Part shown: one piece after another, positions 27,171 through 38,970 of the stretch | Position numbering within the stretch: the first letter of the stretch is position 1 | Layout of the letters: the number at the start of each line of letters is the position of its first letter | Assembly: GCA_014706385.1 (NCBI GenBank) | Contig: JACGZH010000008.1 | Span: 992,001 to 1,056,000 of the forward strand | Length of the DNA stretch: 64,000 nt | DNA from: Phaffia rhodozyma | Taxonomy: Eukaryota; Basidiomycota; Tremellomycetes; Cystofilobasidiales; Mrakiaceae | Reading direction: 5' to 3' | Notes under the pieces: generated by a model | What the model saw: only the letters and a program-made list of their open reading frames with translations | Told to the model about the DNA's origin: nothing | Database searches by the model: none | Program-made: the position numbers and the translations under genes

Positions 27171-28978
27171 TCAAGCTCCGAAATCCAACTTGCGCGCTAC
27201 TTTTCTCTCTCGTTCTCCTTGTCCTAAACTCTGCCCATCCGGTCCACTTGGCGGAACCTTTCGTTTTCGAGCTCCAGCTCCATTATCATTCTCGCTACCG
27301 TTTCCATTAAGCTTTCCTCCCTTGGGGTTTTGTCCTTGTAATTCAGGATCCATTACTCTGGCCACTTGAACGGCAGGTAGTGGTAGCTTTGAGGGATGAG
27401 TAGGATAAGGTTGAGTCTGGAAATATTGATGTGCTAGTGACTAGAGAAGGTCCAAGAATATAAGTTCGCTTTTTTCCACCCGATTTAGATGTTCATAAGA
27501 GAAAGGGAAAAAAAGGAATCGGAGCCGCACTTGTCTAGCATCCAATCGTTGATAAGGATCATAGGCCAACAAAGATTTTATTAGATCGACCGCTTCGGGT
27601 GAGGCGGCTGAGAAATGAAGGTGCCAGGGTTGCTTAGGTATAACCGGTAAAACAACATAATCTGGCAAGGTAGTATGGCCCTGTATTACGAAACAGCATG
27701 AGAAGAAGAAGAAAATTGATAATAAACAATAGTTAGTAATCCGGACTTGAGTCTTCTTGAGATTCTTATGTGAACTCCGTTAGAAGAGGAGATATGAAAA
27801 TCGAACAAACCGGCCAGTCAGCTTCTGTTGGGCTTCCCATCGCTTGCCAGATCTTTTTGAGCTGTTCCAGGTCGGTCTCGCCTGCGAGGAAAGGGACGCG
27901 GAGCATGAGCTCGGCAAATATGCAACCGACAGACCACATGTCTACCGCGCTAGAATATGCTCTTGCTCCAAATAATAGTTCTGGAGGTCGGTACCATCTT
28001 TCGATTTGGTTGCATCCAAATCAATATCCAAGAAGAAATAAAGTGTGACTGAGTCAGAGGCAAAGACGGCCACAGAGGTATACTTGGAGAGGAAATTAGA
28101 AAAGTACTAACCGAGTGATGACCTGGCAGGTCATTTTTCCACTGCCATCAGAGAACTCTCTAGCTAGACCGAAATCTGCAAGCTTGAGCGTCCCGTCCGC
28201 GCTGATCAGCAAGTTATTTGGTTTCAAATCCTGTGCACATAATTCGATTTTGAGGATGTCAATATCATACCATCACCATCATCACCTGGGAAGTGCGTAA
28301 AACAAGCTTATAGACACTCACTCGGTGGAGAACCCCGTTCCGATGGCAGAACTCCAAGCCTCTTAGCATCATCTGCATCCAGCTCTTGACATCTCCTGGC
28401 ATAAAGATCAGGGACTTGTTACGGATGAGATATTCGAGGTCGGTCGTCAGGAATTCTAGCACGAGATTTAGGTTTTTCTTTGATGGGAACACCGAGATCA
28501 TCTAGTGTATGAATTGAGTGAAAACAGCAGTTGAAGACAGCTCGAAGAGAGCAAGAGTAATGCGATAAGCATCATGGGCAACAATCAAGGACAAACCTCG
28601 ATCACATTCTCATGCTTGAGTTCTCTGAGAAACTTGATTTCTCTAATGGCCGACATATCCAGCCCATCTTTAAACTGGCCAATCTTAATCTTTTTGATAG
28701 CGATCTCCCGGCCTGTCGCTATTTCTTTGCCTGAATAGTTGGATCACAAGATAAAAGACAGGCATTCAAAGTCCGGCTCTGATGGTGATATGATGATGGC
28801 TGGAATAAAGAAGACATCATACGTACCTCGAAAACTAGAGGGGAGCGGACGGGGATATATAGAGGTCAGTTTCGTTGAGGAACGAGCGGAACGGTATATA
28901 TAGCTCAAACCACACTCACACACTAGCATAGGTACCCTCTCCTACTTTTGCCAACTTGAGAAAGTCCTTAGAAGACAT
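27171..28978 (-). CDS. KIN28: TFIIH cyclin-dependent kinase CDK7/KIN28
   Basis: Catalytic kinase of TFIIH that phosphorylates the RNA polymerase II C-terminal repeats. Eight exons (28978-28920, 28834-28827, 28730-28597, 28501-28322, 28230-28112, 27997-27811, 27680-27531, 27440-27171) give 368 residues. Motifs: [11 protein letters not shown] (glycine loop), [23 protein letters not shown] in the place of the PSTAIRE helix, [24 protein letters not shown] (Asp near 128), ADFGLAR (Asp near 146), and the activation loop into [27 protein letters not shown] and [15 protein letters not shown] are specific to CDK7 rather than CDK1. The usual APE is PPE here. Exon 2 is only 8 bases (TTTTCGAG), flanked by a CTCTAG acceptor and a GTACGT donor. 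Without it the glycine loop cannot be read in frame. The C-terminus is a basic tail. Confidence 0.95.
28827..28834 (-). other. KIN28: 8-base microexon of CDK7
   Basis: It supplies bases for Val-Phe-Arg-Gly in the glycine-rich loop, bridging exon 1 (ending AGTGT) and exon 3 (starting GCAAAG). It is flanked by a TCTAG acceptor and GTACGT donor and restores the reading frame exactly. Confidence 0.85.
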
Positions 28979-30606
28979 CTGATGTGACTGCGATGTGTGT
29001 GTGTGTATATTCGAGAGGACCTATATGGGTATGAATGTATAGTAACGACTTTCAAAAGAGCCGTTTATGCAAGTCACGTGATAGATATTCATTCAACCCA
29101 GATCCGACTGGTTAGACATCGAAGGAAACCACCGCGAAGCCGGTTCTAATCTCCCTTAAACTCACACGATGTGCTCTTCTTATCAAAGTCGGGTAGAGAG
29201 ATGACACATGCGAACCTATTGGTGATCTTTCGTCAGCTCTGTGCTAAGAAAAAAAAAGAAGAAAAAAAAAACAGATCTGATATTCTTTCCTCCTGTCATT
29301 CATTCTGTTTTGCTCGAGGTAAAAAGGTCAGGATTTAGTCATAGTCTTTTTACGTTGCTATTTCGCATCTCGCCTCCAACACTGATGAATCTTAAGCAGC
29401 AGATGACCAAGTATTGGTTCTTAATTCTCTTGTCAAAGTGTGTCGACCAGTGGGTCATCGGGTATTTTATCTGTTGCGTCTGTCTTCGCCGACCACAAGT
29501 GGTTCGATGCCGAGACGCGTCGAGTGTCGAGCTTCTCCTGGACTTGATTCGAGCTAGCTATCTTTGTCTTATCCAGTAGTTATTATCGTTATGGCAAATG
29601 GTGCATACAACTGTCATACGTAGAAAACAGTTGAGTCATTCGATAGTGGAAATCAGGCAATAAGAATGGAGAGCGCATATTCGGTGTTCAGTCGTCGTTC
29701 CGAAACTTCCCTCTGGTGACCGAGCTTAGTAGGCAAGAACGGAAAGACTACGCGCGAGCGTCTCTTGATCTTAGGAATGTTTCAATAACTATGGATTTCA
29801 TAATAAAATGCTGAATCAGATATTTTCATCCGTACCCGTGGCTCTTGACATGTAATACAGCCTATGTAGAGACTTTTCTCTTGTGATACGTGTGGGCATT
29901 CATTCAAGACCTAGGTGAACACGCGACAACCAAATTACCTACAGGCGGTATGTGTGGACTAATTATATGATGGGCTTTATTTATCCGAGTTACATAAGCC
30001 GCAGAATACTAAACTCGACGCAAATAATTCTCTGAACAAGCCCGCCAATCTTCCTCGACTTCTGCTCGTCCCCCTAGATGACTTCTCACTTGCTCTTGCT
30101 TTCGTTCATTCGTACTTAGAAGTGAAATTGCTTTTTTGCAGCACTCTTATGCTACTTCTACTAATCCTGTAGTGGTTGTTGCAGGCCTTGGTTTTAACTG
30201 TGGGCCCAGCGGTGGTCGCATAGAGTAGGAATCTGCATAGTTTTCTGCTGCAGCTGAGTTCTGTGCCGTTGCATTCTATCGGCTCTATTTTTAAATCTTA
30301 CGCTCTTCCTGTTCTTATGATGGATGGTCGACTTCATTCATATCTCCGTGCTTTCGTTCTTTTCGCTTTCTTCTTCGTTCCGAACAACAACTCTCTCCGT
30401 CGTGTTTTCACTCCTCTCTTGGCCAGGCTTTACCGTTGGTCTCGCGTTCTTCGTAGATTCTTGAAGAAGTACAGGTTCGTGGTTTCACTGCATTTAAACA
30501 TCCGCTCTATCTTTATTTTTGACTTGATCACTCAGAATTTTTCTTGATCGATATACCCTGGCCTATCAGATCACAAGATTCTCTATCGTTTCTCGGTCAG
30601 CTCGAC
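28979..30606. promoter_or_regulatory. Long divergent intergenic region: CDK7 and Stealth gene
   Basis: A TG dinucleotide run lies at 28994-29006 and two A-rich runs at 29248-29272. Open frames at 29241-29579 and 30263-30547 start with non-ATG codons or lack any signature. The second contains a Met at 30317 and could be a first exon of the Stealth gene: donor after 30473 and acceptor just before 30571 would join in phase. The rest shows nothing I recognise. Confidence 0.5.
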
Positions 30607-33397
30607 ATGCGCTTGCTTGGTTTCAACGTCGCCCCCTTCGGTAACACTTATGAGCTCGTACCGACATCACAGGATGCTTTTCCGGTCCCAAACTCGTCAA
30701 AGTCAACGACGCAGCTGAACTTCTCACGAACACCATGGCTTACCGCTGCAAGGGTTAGATGGACAATCGGCGCCATACCCGCCCTTTCTCTCTTAGCACT
30801 CTTAGGGTGTCTAGAGAACCAGTCGATCGCCTTGCCCGCCTCGGCTCCGAATGAGCAGACACCCATTCAGTTTACAGATAACTCTGCTGTGCCAGAAGAC
30901 CACTGGCACGCGACCGAATACCTTCTCAATCATCCTATCGTTCAACTTCCTGCAGATAAGGCCGTTCGATCATCAATACCGATTCCTTATCAGGCACCCA
31001 GTTCGGCCTGCCTCCTTCATCTCTACACTCTTGCAGATCTCACCAAATTCAACCCTGCGCTCTGTCCCTGTTCGGAGGTTCCTTCACCGATAGATGTGGT
31101 AGTCACATTCGTCAATGGTTCGGACCCGTTCTTCCGACGAGCGTACGACAATTCGATCACTCATGGAGAGAAAGCCCACGATGCTCAACCGGCTATCAAA
31201 CGATACTCAAACATGGGCGAGATGAAGTACTCCCTTCGGAGTGTCGGCAGAAATCTCGCTGGTCCTAGGCTACAGGCAGGCTGGGTCCGCGGTCTCGGAG
31301 GGGACTACAAAGATGAGAGAATCGCAGATGATCAAAGACTAGGTCAGATCCCGACCTGGTTGAATTGGAAAAATTTGCAACAGAAAGCGCATATCGCAGG
31401 TCAATTGACTTCTCGAGCGGAAGACGGATTGGATCAAGGTAGGAAGCTCGCTTGGCACTTTCACTCAGAGATTTTTCTAGGAGATGAAGAATGGACTAAA
31501 GAAGCCCTGCCAAATTTTAACTCGTGAGTGGCCTCCCGTCTGCTCCGAACAGCCCTGATCGGCAAGCGTAGGGCAGAAAGCTCATTAACATTATCTTCTT
31601 ATCAATTCAGATTCGCCATCGAATCACAAATATCGAACATTCCTTCACTCAACCCAAACTTCATCAGCATGAACGACGACTTCTTTATTCTCCGCCCTCT
31701 TTCCGCTTCAGACTTTCACACCGACCTGTTCGGTCCAGTTCTCAGGTTACAGGACAATTTGAAGGTGACCGGAAAGCAAAATGCCAGGGTGGGTGATCCT
31801 GGAGAATGGGGAGGACTAGAATGGGGAGCGTATATCCTTGGTGAGTCGTTGGTTCTCTCTTTGTTTGTTAAAGCAACTTATCAATCTTTAAATCACCTTT
31901 GTGGAAACTCAGGTCGGAGACATCCGAACAATGGACTAGAGTATCTCAATCACTTGCCAAAAACGCTGTCCCAACCTCATCTACATGAGCTTAGTCTGAC
32001 ATTTCCTCAAGCAATAAGTGACGCCTCGAAACGAAAATTTCGAAGGCAGAAAACTGGAGGACCTGACGTATGTTCTTTCCTCCTTGAAATAAGGTGTCTT
32101 TGTTAACCCAGTATCACTTTTTTCTTGGATGATCATAACGGGATGAACCAGATTGAGATGGCCTTCCTCCAAACACATTACATTCGACAACGATTTCGTG
32201 AAGCCCTTCTATACGCATACGTTGTTGCTCGCCCTACACGTTCCGACGGATCTTCTATTTGGGGTCGGATCGAGCGGGACGAATTAATCAAACTAGGAGT
32301 GGATGGATGGAGTGGTGTAATTGGAGATTTCCAGGGAAAGGGCGAATTGAACAAGGACGTGTTCAAATCGATCTTGAGCACTGCAAAAGAGGAGACCGCC
32401 TTGAGTACTGACTTGTTCTTCGGTTCGTCTGTTCCGTTTTCTTCTCTTTTCTGTACCTATATGGACTAAACGACAACAACAACAACAACAAACATCTACT
32501 GTTTTCTGGTTTGAATTTGGTCTGGTCATCATGGCTTTTTCTGTATTCGCAGTCTCCGCCTCTGGACTCCCACCCAATAGTTTTGGTCCCAAAACCAAAC
32601 GATCAATCGATCTCTCCAGTTGCCTCGGTACATGGTGGTCTAACAGTGAAGAGGAAATCGACTCGGTTGAGATGTTCAAGCGGTTGGCATTTGAGAGGGT
32701 AGATTGTGGAGATATGTGTTCGTTCAGCTCCTCCGTTCTCTTTTTTACCGAAGTTGTCTGGGAAGTTAATTATTGGCTTATGGACTGCGCTTGATAAACA
32801 CAGTGATCTCTTCTATATTGTCTCTGTCAGCCGAACCTGGCCTGACAGATCTCCTTCCTCGACCTGATACGTTCTTCAATCCGTCTGGCTCAGAATCCGA
32901 GGCTGAGCCGCCGATCTATCAAGTTCCTCATTTACCGCTGACGCCCACATGGGAGGAAGCTGACTTTACCCTTCCTGCACTCTTTCCCTCCTGGTCGGGA
33001 TTAGACCCGAGAGGAGTCGATCTAATGGATTGGACGGTCAGGATTTTGGGCCGGTATCGATTCTCTTTAGGTTTGTTTTTTCTCTCTTCCTTGATTTCCT
33101 CAAATATGTTTGTGCGCGCGTATATGGATTGTTGACTGACAACGAAGGTGAAATTTCCGACGTCTCTTCTCTTTCTTCTCCATAGGACAAACACCTTCTT
33201 ATTTCAAGTCTATCACAGATAAGAGCTCTGTCCCCCGAGTTATGACACACATCAATCAACACCCGGACCTGGCGCTCTTGGCGCTTAATGATGATCTTAG
33301 GGATTCAACAACGGATAATGATCGGGCATTATATGTGGCCCAGATCAGAAGCTGGGGAGAACAGATGTTCCCTGGGGAAGAATGGTGGGAGTTTTGA
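30607..33397 (+). CDS. Stealth-family sugar phosphotransferase (Xpt1-like)
   Basis: Stealth proteins transfer hexose-1-phosphate or pentose-1-phosphate; fungal members include the Golgi xylosylphosphotransferase Xpt1 of Cryptococcus. Seven exons (30607-31523, 31611-31840, 31913-32067, 32152-32422, 32553-32717, 32804-33070, 33186-33397) give 738 residues. A type II membrane anchor lies at about 57-75 (WTIGAIPALSLLALLG). The conserved regions follow in order: CR1 with DVVVTFVNGSDP near 164; CR2 with EMKYSLRSV, a middle segment with IPTWLNW, HFHSEIFLG, LPNFNSFAIE and SMNDDFFI; CR3 with a basic ASKRKFRRQ; and CR4 with LALLALNDDL. The start is uncertain: 30607 is the first in-frame ATG, but an upstream exon starting at 30317 is possible. 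The donor after 32717 was chosen to keep phase into SSILSLSAEPG. The likely substrate is glycoprotein mannan. Confidence 0.85.
32473..32492 (+). repeat. ACA trinucleotide run in Stealth intron
   Basis: Six to seven CAA/ACA units within the intron that follows the fourth exon. It is a simple repeat with no coding role. Confidence 0.75.
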
Positions 33398-33710
33398 GGA
33401 AGTTCACCAAGGAGAACGAGAGATTGTTTAGAGTTTTCTTAAGTTTATCTGCATGTAGAGATTCCACATATTTGTATCGGTATACCATGTTTAGATTGTT
33501 TATTAAGAGATAGCTACGATCAGTGCGTGCTTCTTTCGTTCCCTAGCGCGAGAATGTGTTCAGGAAAGAGGACCAAGTTCAAAGTATGGGTATCATGATG
33601 TACAATAATGATAACAGCTACAGAAACCCAACGAGAAGGGAAACATAAACAATCTGGAATGATAGAGAGGGGAGAAATAGAAAAGATGAATGAGGCTATG
33701 TTTTAGACGA
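33398..33710. other. Intergenic between convergent Stealth and SPC19 genes
   Basis: This is the shared 3' flank of two convergent genes. No hairpin terminator or gene is evident. Confidence 0.55.
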
Positions 33711-34567
33711 TCAATCCCATCTGTCGTTCCTATCCAGAGCAGTGAGCTCCTTTTCGAGCTCCTCAACCTCTGATGCCAGTCTCTCAGCCTTACCCTTTAT
33801 CATGGCAAGCTTTCTTTCGTCGGCTGCTGTTGGTCTTGATCTAGGTTTGGGTTTTGGCTGACTGGACTTTGATGAGGACGTAGCTCCCGATGAGGATGAG
33901 TTGGACGCTATTTGAGCGAGCTTAGGAATCAGGAGGGGTTGGGTAATGGAAAAACAGTCAAGATCGTGAAGCGGTTGTCAAGACTCGACACTTATTATTC
34001 AAACTAGAAACCCGTAAGAAAGAAAACTCCGAACTTTTCGCTTCTTTAAGACTTCTCTGCGTTCCCAAACGGCCAAACCTCTTTCTGCCCGACTGATGAG
34101 CTCATCAATCTGAGGTTCCATCTCGTTCGCCAGTCTTTGTTTCTGAGCCTCTACAAACGGTTCTGGAACGAAAAGGTATCTCTATCAACGTTTGTTTAGA
34201 TGCCCAGGTAGAGAGATCGATCAGAAATGAACAAGGAGACACAAGAGAGAGTTCAGCAGGCTTTCGCGCGTTTCTTGAAGACATCCGAACTCAATTATCA
34301 TGAATGGACTCACTCTAGAATTCTCCATCACGTGAGATAGTCGAGGAAAGTCTGAGACGGCTGATTGCAGAATTTGAATAGACGTTTTCTCCTGTTTTAG
34401 AGAGGATGTGTATCCAAGAATGAGGTGGTCAGTATCTCGGTTGCCTGATGTGTTTCGGTATGATGTAGTAATATTTGTAGAACGAGAAAACCAACATGAG
34501 CTACACATGATTCGGTGACTCTAACACACTCAGAAAGGAGGTCCAGAAACTGGCCACCTGAGGACAT
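33711..34567 (-). CDS. SPC19: DASH/Dam1 complex subunit Spc19
   Basis: Spc19 is part of the DASH ring that couples kinetochores to spindle microtubule plus ends. Four exons (34567-34496, 34391-34314, 34181-34035, 33920-33711) give 168 residues, close to the 165 of yeast Spc19. The N-terminal helix FLDLLSECVRVTESCVAHE leads into the family landmark SDFPRLSHVMENSRYLFVP, matching DFPRLsxVLxxxRhFELVP. Then come EPQIDELISRAERGL and RREVLKKRK, the paired helices typical of Spc19. A Ser/Lys/Pro-rich linker precedes a short terminal coiled coil (AERLASEVEELEKEL). The sister-spindle gene SPC97 starts 180 bases away on the other strand. Confidence 0.9.
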
Positions 34568-34746
34568 CGCTGTGGAACAGGATCGAGTTGGTTTGTGGGT
34601 AGATAATAAACGATAAACGAAAGAACGACGGATGCTAGAGGGCGTGTGTTGGAAAGAGGGAAATGAGAGGATGTTGTTGATCAGACGCGTTTGACTTTTG
34701 ACAATTAACCATCGTCCATCGTTCAGCTCGACCTGATTCCGGAAAG
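34568..34746. promoter_or_regulatory. Shared promoter of SPC19 and SPC97
   Basis: Only 179 bases separate two divergent spindle genes, so control elements must be shared. ACGCGT, the MCB cell-cycle box sequence bound by Mbp1-type factors in ascomycetes, lies at 34685-34690, about 57 bases before the SPC97 start. A run ATAAACGATAAACG lies near 34607. The hexamer also occurs elsewhere in the window, so by itself it is weak evidence. Confidence 0.5.
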
Positions 34747-37700
34747 ATGGCATCCCATACAAACTCCGTTCCTTTTACTCCCAGACCATCATCCTCTGCA
34801 TCTAATCGCTCGACCCATTCAAGATTTAGAGCGACGGGTGCTACATTGAGTACTCGCGAGGAAAACAAGGTGATTACATCCTTTCTATCAGCGGACTGAA
34901 CACGCATCCTATCTGAACCCGCGTACAGTCCGTGCGTGTTGTCCCTTGCTGATCCATCGTTTGTTTCTCCTTGTTCATACTTCTTGACCATTTTATCCAT
35001 AGATATCTCACACATTGGCGTCCATCAGAAAACCTGCTCGTCCGTCAACGCTCTCAAACCAACTGGAACATGCTGATATTCCCCAACAACCGTTCCTTCG
35101 TCCATCATCCTCGTCTTCTTCCGTCGCACCCGGCTCAACCGTCCGGAACGGATTGATGGCTCCGCCGCCTGTCCCATCAGCTACCTCGAGGCCAAGATCA
35201 GAAAGACAGTCGACAGGCTCATCATCTGGCTCATCCAGAAGGCCTCTTACGAGCTTGTCATCAATAGAGCGAACTGTAGATAGAAAGCCGGATGAGACCG
35301 GTCGAAAGGAGAGTAGGAGGGACGATATCAAACGATCCGCTAGGGATGGCAAAGAGCGAGGTACGTGTTTCTCTCCATTTAGACCTCGCTAGCTCTGATC
35401 CAGACGAGCTCACGACTTACCCTGTAACCTCTGCTCTCCATCATGTATTCACGAAGAACATGTCTCTCCTCTCTCAACAGCCCCTTCGCCTCCAGCGGAA
35501 TACATGCCAGAGCCTTCACCTTCACCTCCTGCTGACAGTGAGAACTTCCCTTTTCCTTACACAACAGGGCGTTCAGCGTACTGACTCTCTTGTTCCGCTC
35601 TCATGGGCATGTTTCTATCTGTAGCTTTTTTAGAGAAAAGTAGCCTTTTAGGGAAGAGTGAACCATTAGATATTCAGGAAGCAATCGTCATGTGCGATTT
35701 GATCTCTGTCCTCAAGGTGTGCATTGATGTATATTCGTGAATATGCTGACCAAACGCGTAGCTTCCACTGACATTTTCGAAAATGTGTTATGGAAAATGA
35801 AAACAAAAGGGAATAGAAGGTCATCTGGTTTCGTATGATCCTGGGTATGACCCCTTGGACGAAGGAGAACGCATAAGAGGCCCCGGCTGGGTCATAGATG
35901 GTAATCTAGGTATGAACACAAATCCCATGAATAAGCTTCGTTTCCCAGATCTTATCATCTCATTAAGATAATTCTTGTCTTGCTTTTCGTTCTCCATTGT
36001 TTCAGATCAAAGTTTTGCATCGGTTCTTAGGGAGATTCTTCCTATAGCCTCATACTACATGGGTGTCAAGGCCTTCGTCGAGTCCAGGTACGTTTGATGT
36101 ATCTGTCTTCACTGATATATCAGTTAAATCTCTTAAACTTACATATCGTGTGAATGCAGATGCTCTGCGTCATGTGGGAAAGTGAATCACGCTCTTGGGA
36201 GAGGAATTCAGGAGCTCTTACTAGAGTACCTCCTCCTCTTGACTCAGCTGCAAGATTTACTCGACACAACGCCTTCGCTGAATTTACGGACCATGTACTA
36301 CCATCTTCGACCGACAATACATTCGCTTTCAATTCTCCACTCACTTGCCAATACGCTTTTTCTTGCCGACGACGACGATGACGACGATGAAGAGGACGAA
36401 GAGGTTGATGACGATGACGACGATGATGGTGTGTTGGGAGTAAGAATTAAGGATATCCAGGGACTAGTAGGTGAAGGACCCAAGATGGGGAGAGGTGGTG
36501 GTGGGCTGGTCATGGGCGGGGAGGTCCTCGAATTAATATGGGAGATACATTGGCAAAGCGGGTAGGTAGTCTTTCCTTTCGGTTCTCTTCCTTGGTGCCG
36601 CTTGTCTCAAATTCCTTCTGAATGACCTTCTGTCTGACAATCATATTGAACCCTTTTGATGACGATATCGTTGGTTTTTCTTCAGAGACCCGATAGCACA
36701 AGATATTTATTCAAACTTGTTCCTTCATGCGTCTCAGCCATACGCCGAGATGTTGGTTGATTGGATCTCGACTGGTCATCTTTCGGACAAGTCTGAAGAA
36801 TTTATGGTTAAAGAGGCGACGAGTATCACGAAGGAGCAGCTCGACTTGGACTTTACAGACGAATATTGGGAAAGAAGATATACCGTCCGTCCCATTCTTC
36901 TCATGTCCCCAAATGTCCATCCTTATTCAGGCCACGCAATCTTTCTCTAATTATTTCTTCCCCTCTTTTCTCGTTTCTGTGTATGGGACTATCTAGCTTC
37001 GGGATGGGTCGACAGCATCAAATATCTTCCGAGGTGGTCAACCTCCATCAACTGCTGGAATTCCTCTTCCTCGCCGAGGAACAGAATCGACGTCAAATCC
37101 TCGTCTTCCAGGTGGAGCCTGTATACCCAAATTTTTGGAACCATGGAAGCACAAGATTTTATTGGCCGGAAAATATCTAAACGTGATAAGGGAATGTGGA
37201 GCAAGTGAACGACAGGGTCGGCCGTCCGAGTTTAGGGCGGGTGGAGGGAGGATGATCGACATGAGGGATGAATTGTGAGTCATCTACTGGCCTGCGCTCC
37301 TCAAATTTAGAATACGCTGATATTCCTGGTTCCCTACAGATTTCAAAGAAGGATTGAAGACGCATATTTCTATGCCAACCAAACTTTGCTCAAGATGCTG
37401 ATAGAAGAACAGGATCTCAAGTCTCATCTTCGGTACGTTGTCTAACTGATATTATAGCCTTCGATGCTCAACAGAATAATGAAACGTGTCGCTAACTCCT
37501 TCTGATGTTTTCGATCAAACGAAGTTCGTTGAAGTACCACTTCTTCTTGAGTCAGTCAGCTTGGATGACCCATTTTCTTGATCTCTCCCTATCTGAATTC
37601 GGAAAATCCTCCAAGAATGCCTCACTCGTCAAACTCCAGTCGCTGCTCGAGTTGACTCTTCGGACTTCAGGTGGACAGGTCGGTGAAACGCATAAGGATA

Positions 37701-38970
37701 ATGTCCGGGTTGTCATGGCCGGTCAGAAGTTGCATGATTTTTTGAACGCGGTCGTAAATCAGAGTGCGGAGTTAAGTGGAGAGAATGGCCGAGTTAGAAT
37801 GAACTCGGAAATTGTAGGAAGCGTGGCGCCTTCTGGGGGCAGGAAACAAGAAGAAAAGAAGAGAGAGCTTCTTGGTATGTAACATTTTAGATTTGTATCG
37901 TTTCACTCTTAAAGAGCGCTCTTGACTGACTTCAAAGTTCCAATCTGATTTGTTTGGATGATATTGTGCCGCGCTTCCAGCGTTCGAGGCTTTTCAATTG
38001 GACTATACCGTCAAGTTTCCACTCTCCCTTGCGATCTCTCGAAAGACAATTGCTCGTTACCAAATTCTTTTCCGATTTCTTCTACAACTCCGACACGCCG
38101 AGCTCCAGCTGTCTCTGATGTGGACGGAACATACCACCGATGACTGGCGTCGACGTACGAAGCTAACTTCTTTCGAAGCTTGGAAACGGCGAGTATTTGC
38201 CCTCCGCGCGAGAATGCTCGGGTTTGTACAGAACCTGTCGGCTTTCTTGAGCCACGAAGTGCTGGAACCGAACTGGAGAAACTTGGAGGAAAAGCTGAGC
38301 AAGGTGACTACGGTTGATCAGATGTTGAATGACCATGTGGATTTCTTAGATACGTGTTTGAAAGAATCCGGGTTGACGAAGGCCGAGCTTATCGCCGTAA
38401 GTTTTTATCTGTTCTCTGTCTTCTTTGTGCTTCAACCTGTTTTCTCACACCGTCATGAATGACTTCTTGAAACGACTAATGCGCTCATCTTTGGGTGAAT
38501 TTTATGGCTACTCTTTGCCGAAATTTCATCTAGGTCATCGCCAAGATCATAGCACTAATCCAGAACTTCTGCCACCACGCTAAAGTTCTCTCTAGCTACG
38601 CCCGAAATGCCATGGATGCTATCGATCGAGCGTCTTCTTCTGAGATACTCATCAACGACGAGAAATCGCAGGAACGTTCGGATTTATTGGAAAAATACGA
38701 GAGAAACTTTTCACATCAGATCTCGGTTCATATCGATCGGATGACATACCATGCCGGGTCGGATAGTCAGTCTTCTCTCCTCTCTGTTTATCTCCCTGTC
38801 TTTGATATTCTCTCAGTCCTTTATGTTCTGAGTGGGTGAACTGGGTGTGCTCATCTGCGCGCTGCTCTTCGCACGTCTGTGGTTCTCTTCGATTGATAGA
38901 TACGGCTCTGGATCCACTTGTCGCTCGGCTCAAAGGAAACCTCCGACCCAAGACGAGTCTCTCGAATTGA
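34747..38970 (+). CDS. SPC97: Gamma-tubulin complex component 2 (SPC97/GCP2)
   Basis: GCP2 pairs with GCP3 to form the gamma-tubulin small complex that nucleates microtubules at the spindle pole body. Fourteen exons (34747-34869, 35003-35360, 35481-35537, 35625-35716, 35810-35909, 36006-36087, 36160-36561, 36686-36884, 36997-37274, 37340-37432, 37525-37874, 37981-38396, 38534-38765, 38900-38970) give 950 residues. The first 180 residues are Ser/Pro-rich. The GRIP1 core follows: GIEGHLVSYDP, CGKVNHALGRGIQELLLEYL, DWISTGHLSD, EEFMVKE, DEYWERRYT (GCP2-type), then IPKFL and LAGKYLNVIREC. GRIP2 includes SLKYHFFLSQSAWMTHFLD and FQLDYTVKFPLSLAISRK, with YQILFRFLLQLRHAELQL. An acidic run interrupts GRIP1 at residues about 341-360. 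Confidence 0.93.
36368..36427 (+). repeat. SPC97: GAC/GAT repeat encoding an acidic run in GCP2
   Basis: Imperfect GAC, GAT and GAA triplets encode seven Asp, mixed Glu/Asp, then seven Asp within the GRIP1 domain. Because it is repeat-derived, its length is likely to vary between strains. Confidence 0.8.

Noticed and set aside
29241..29579. 112-codon frame in the CDK7/Stealth gap
   Set aside because: It begins in an A-rich run and has no family signature or conserved splice structure.
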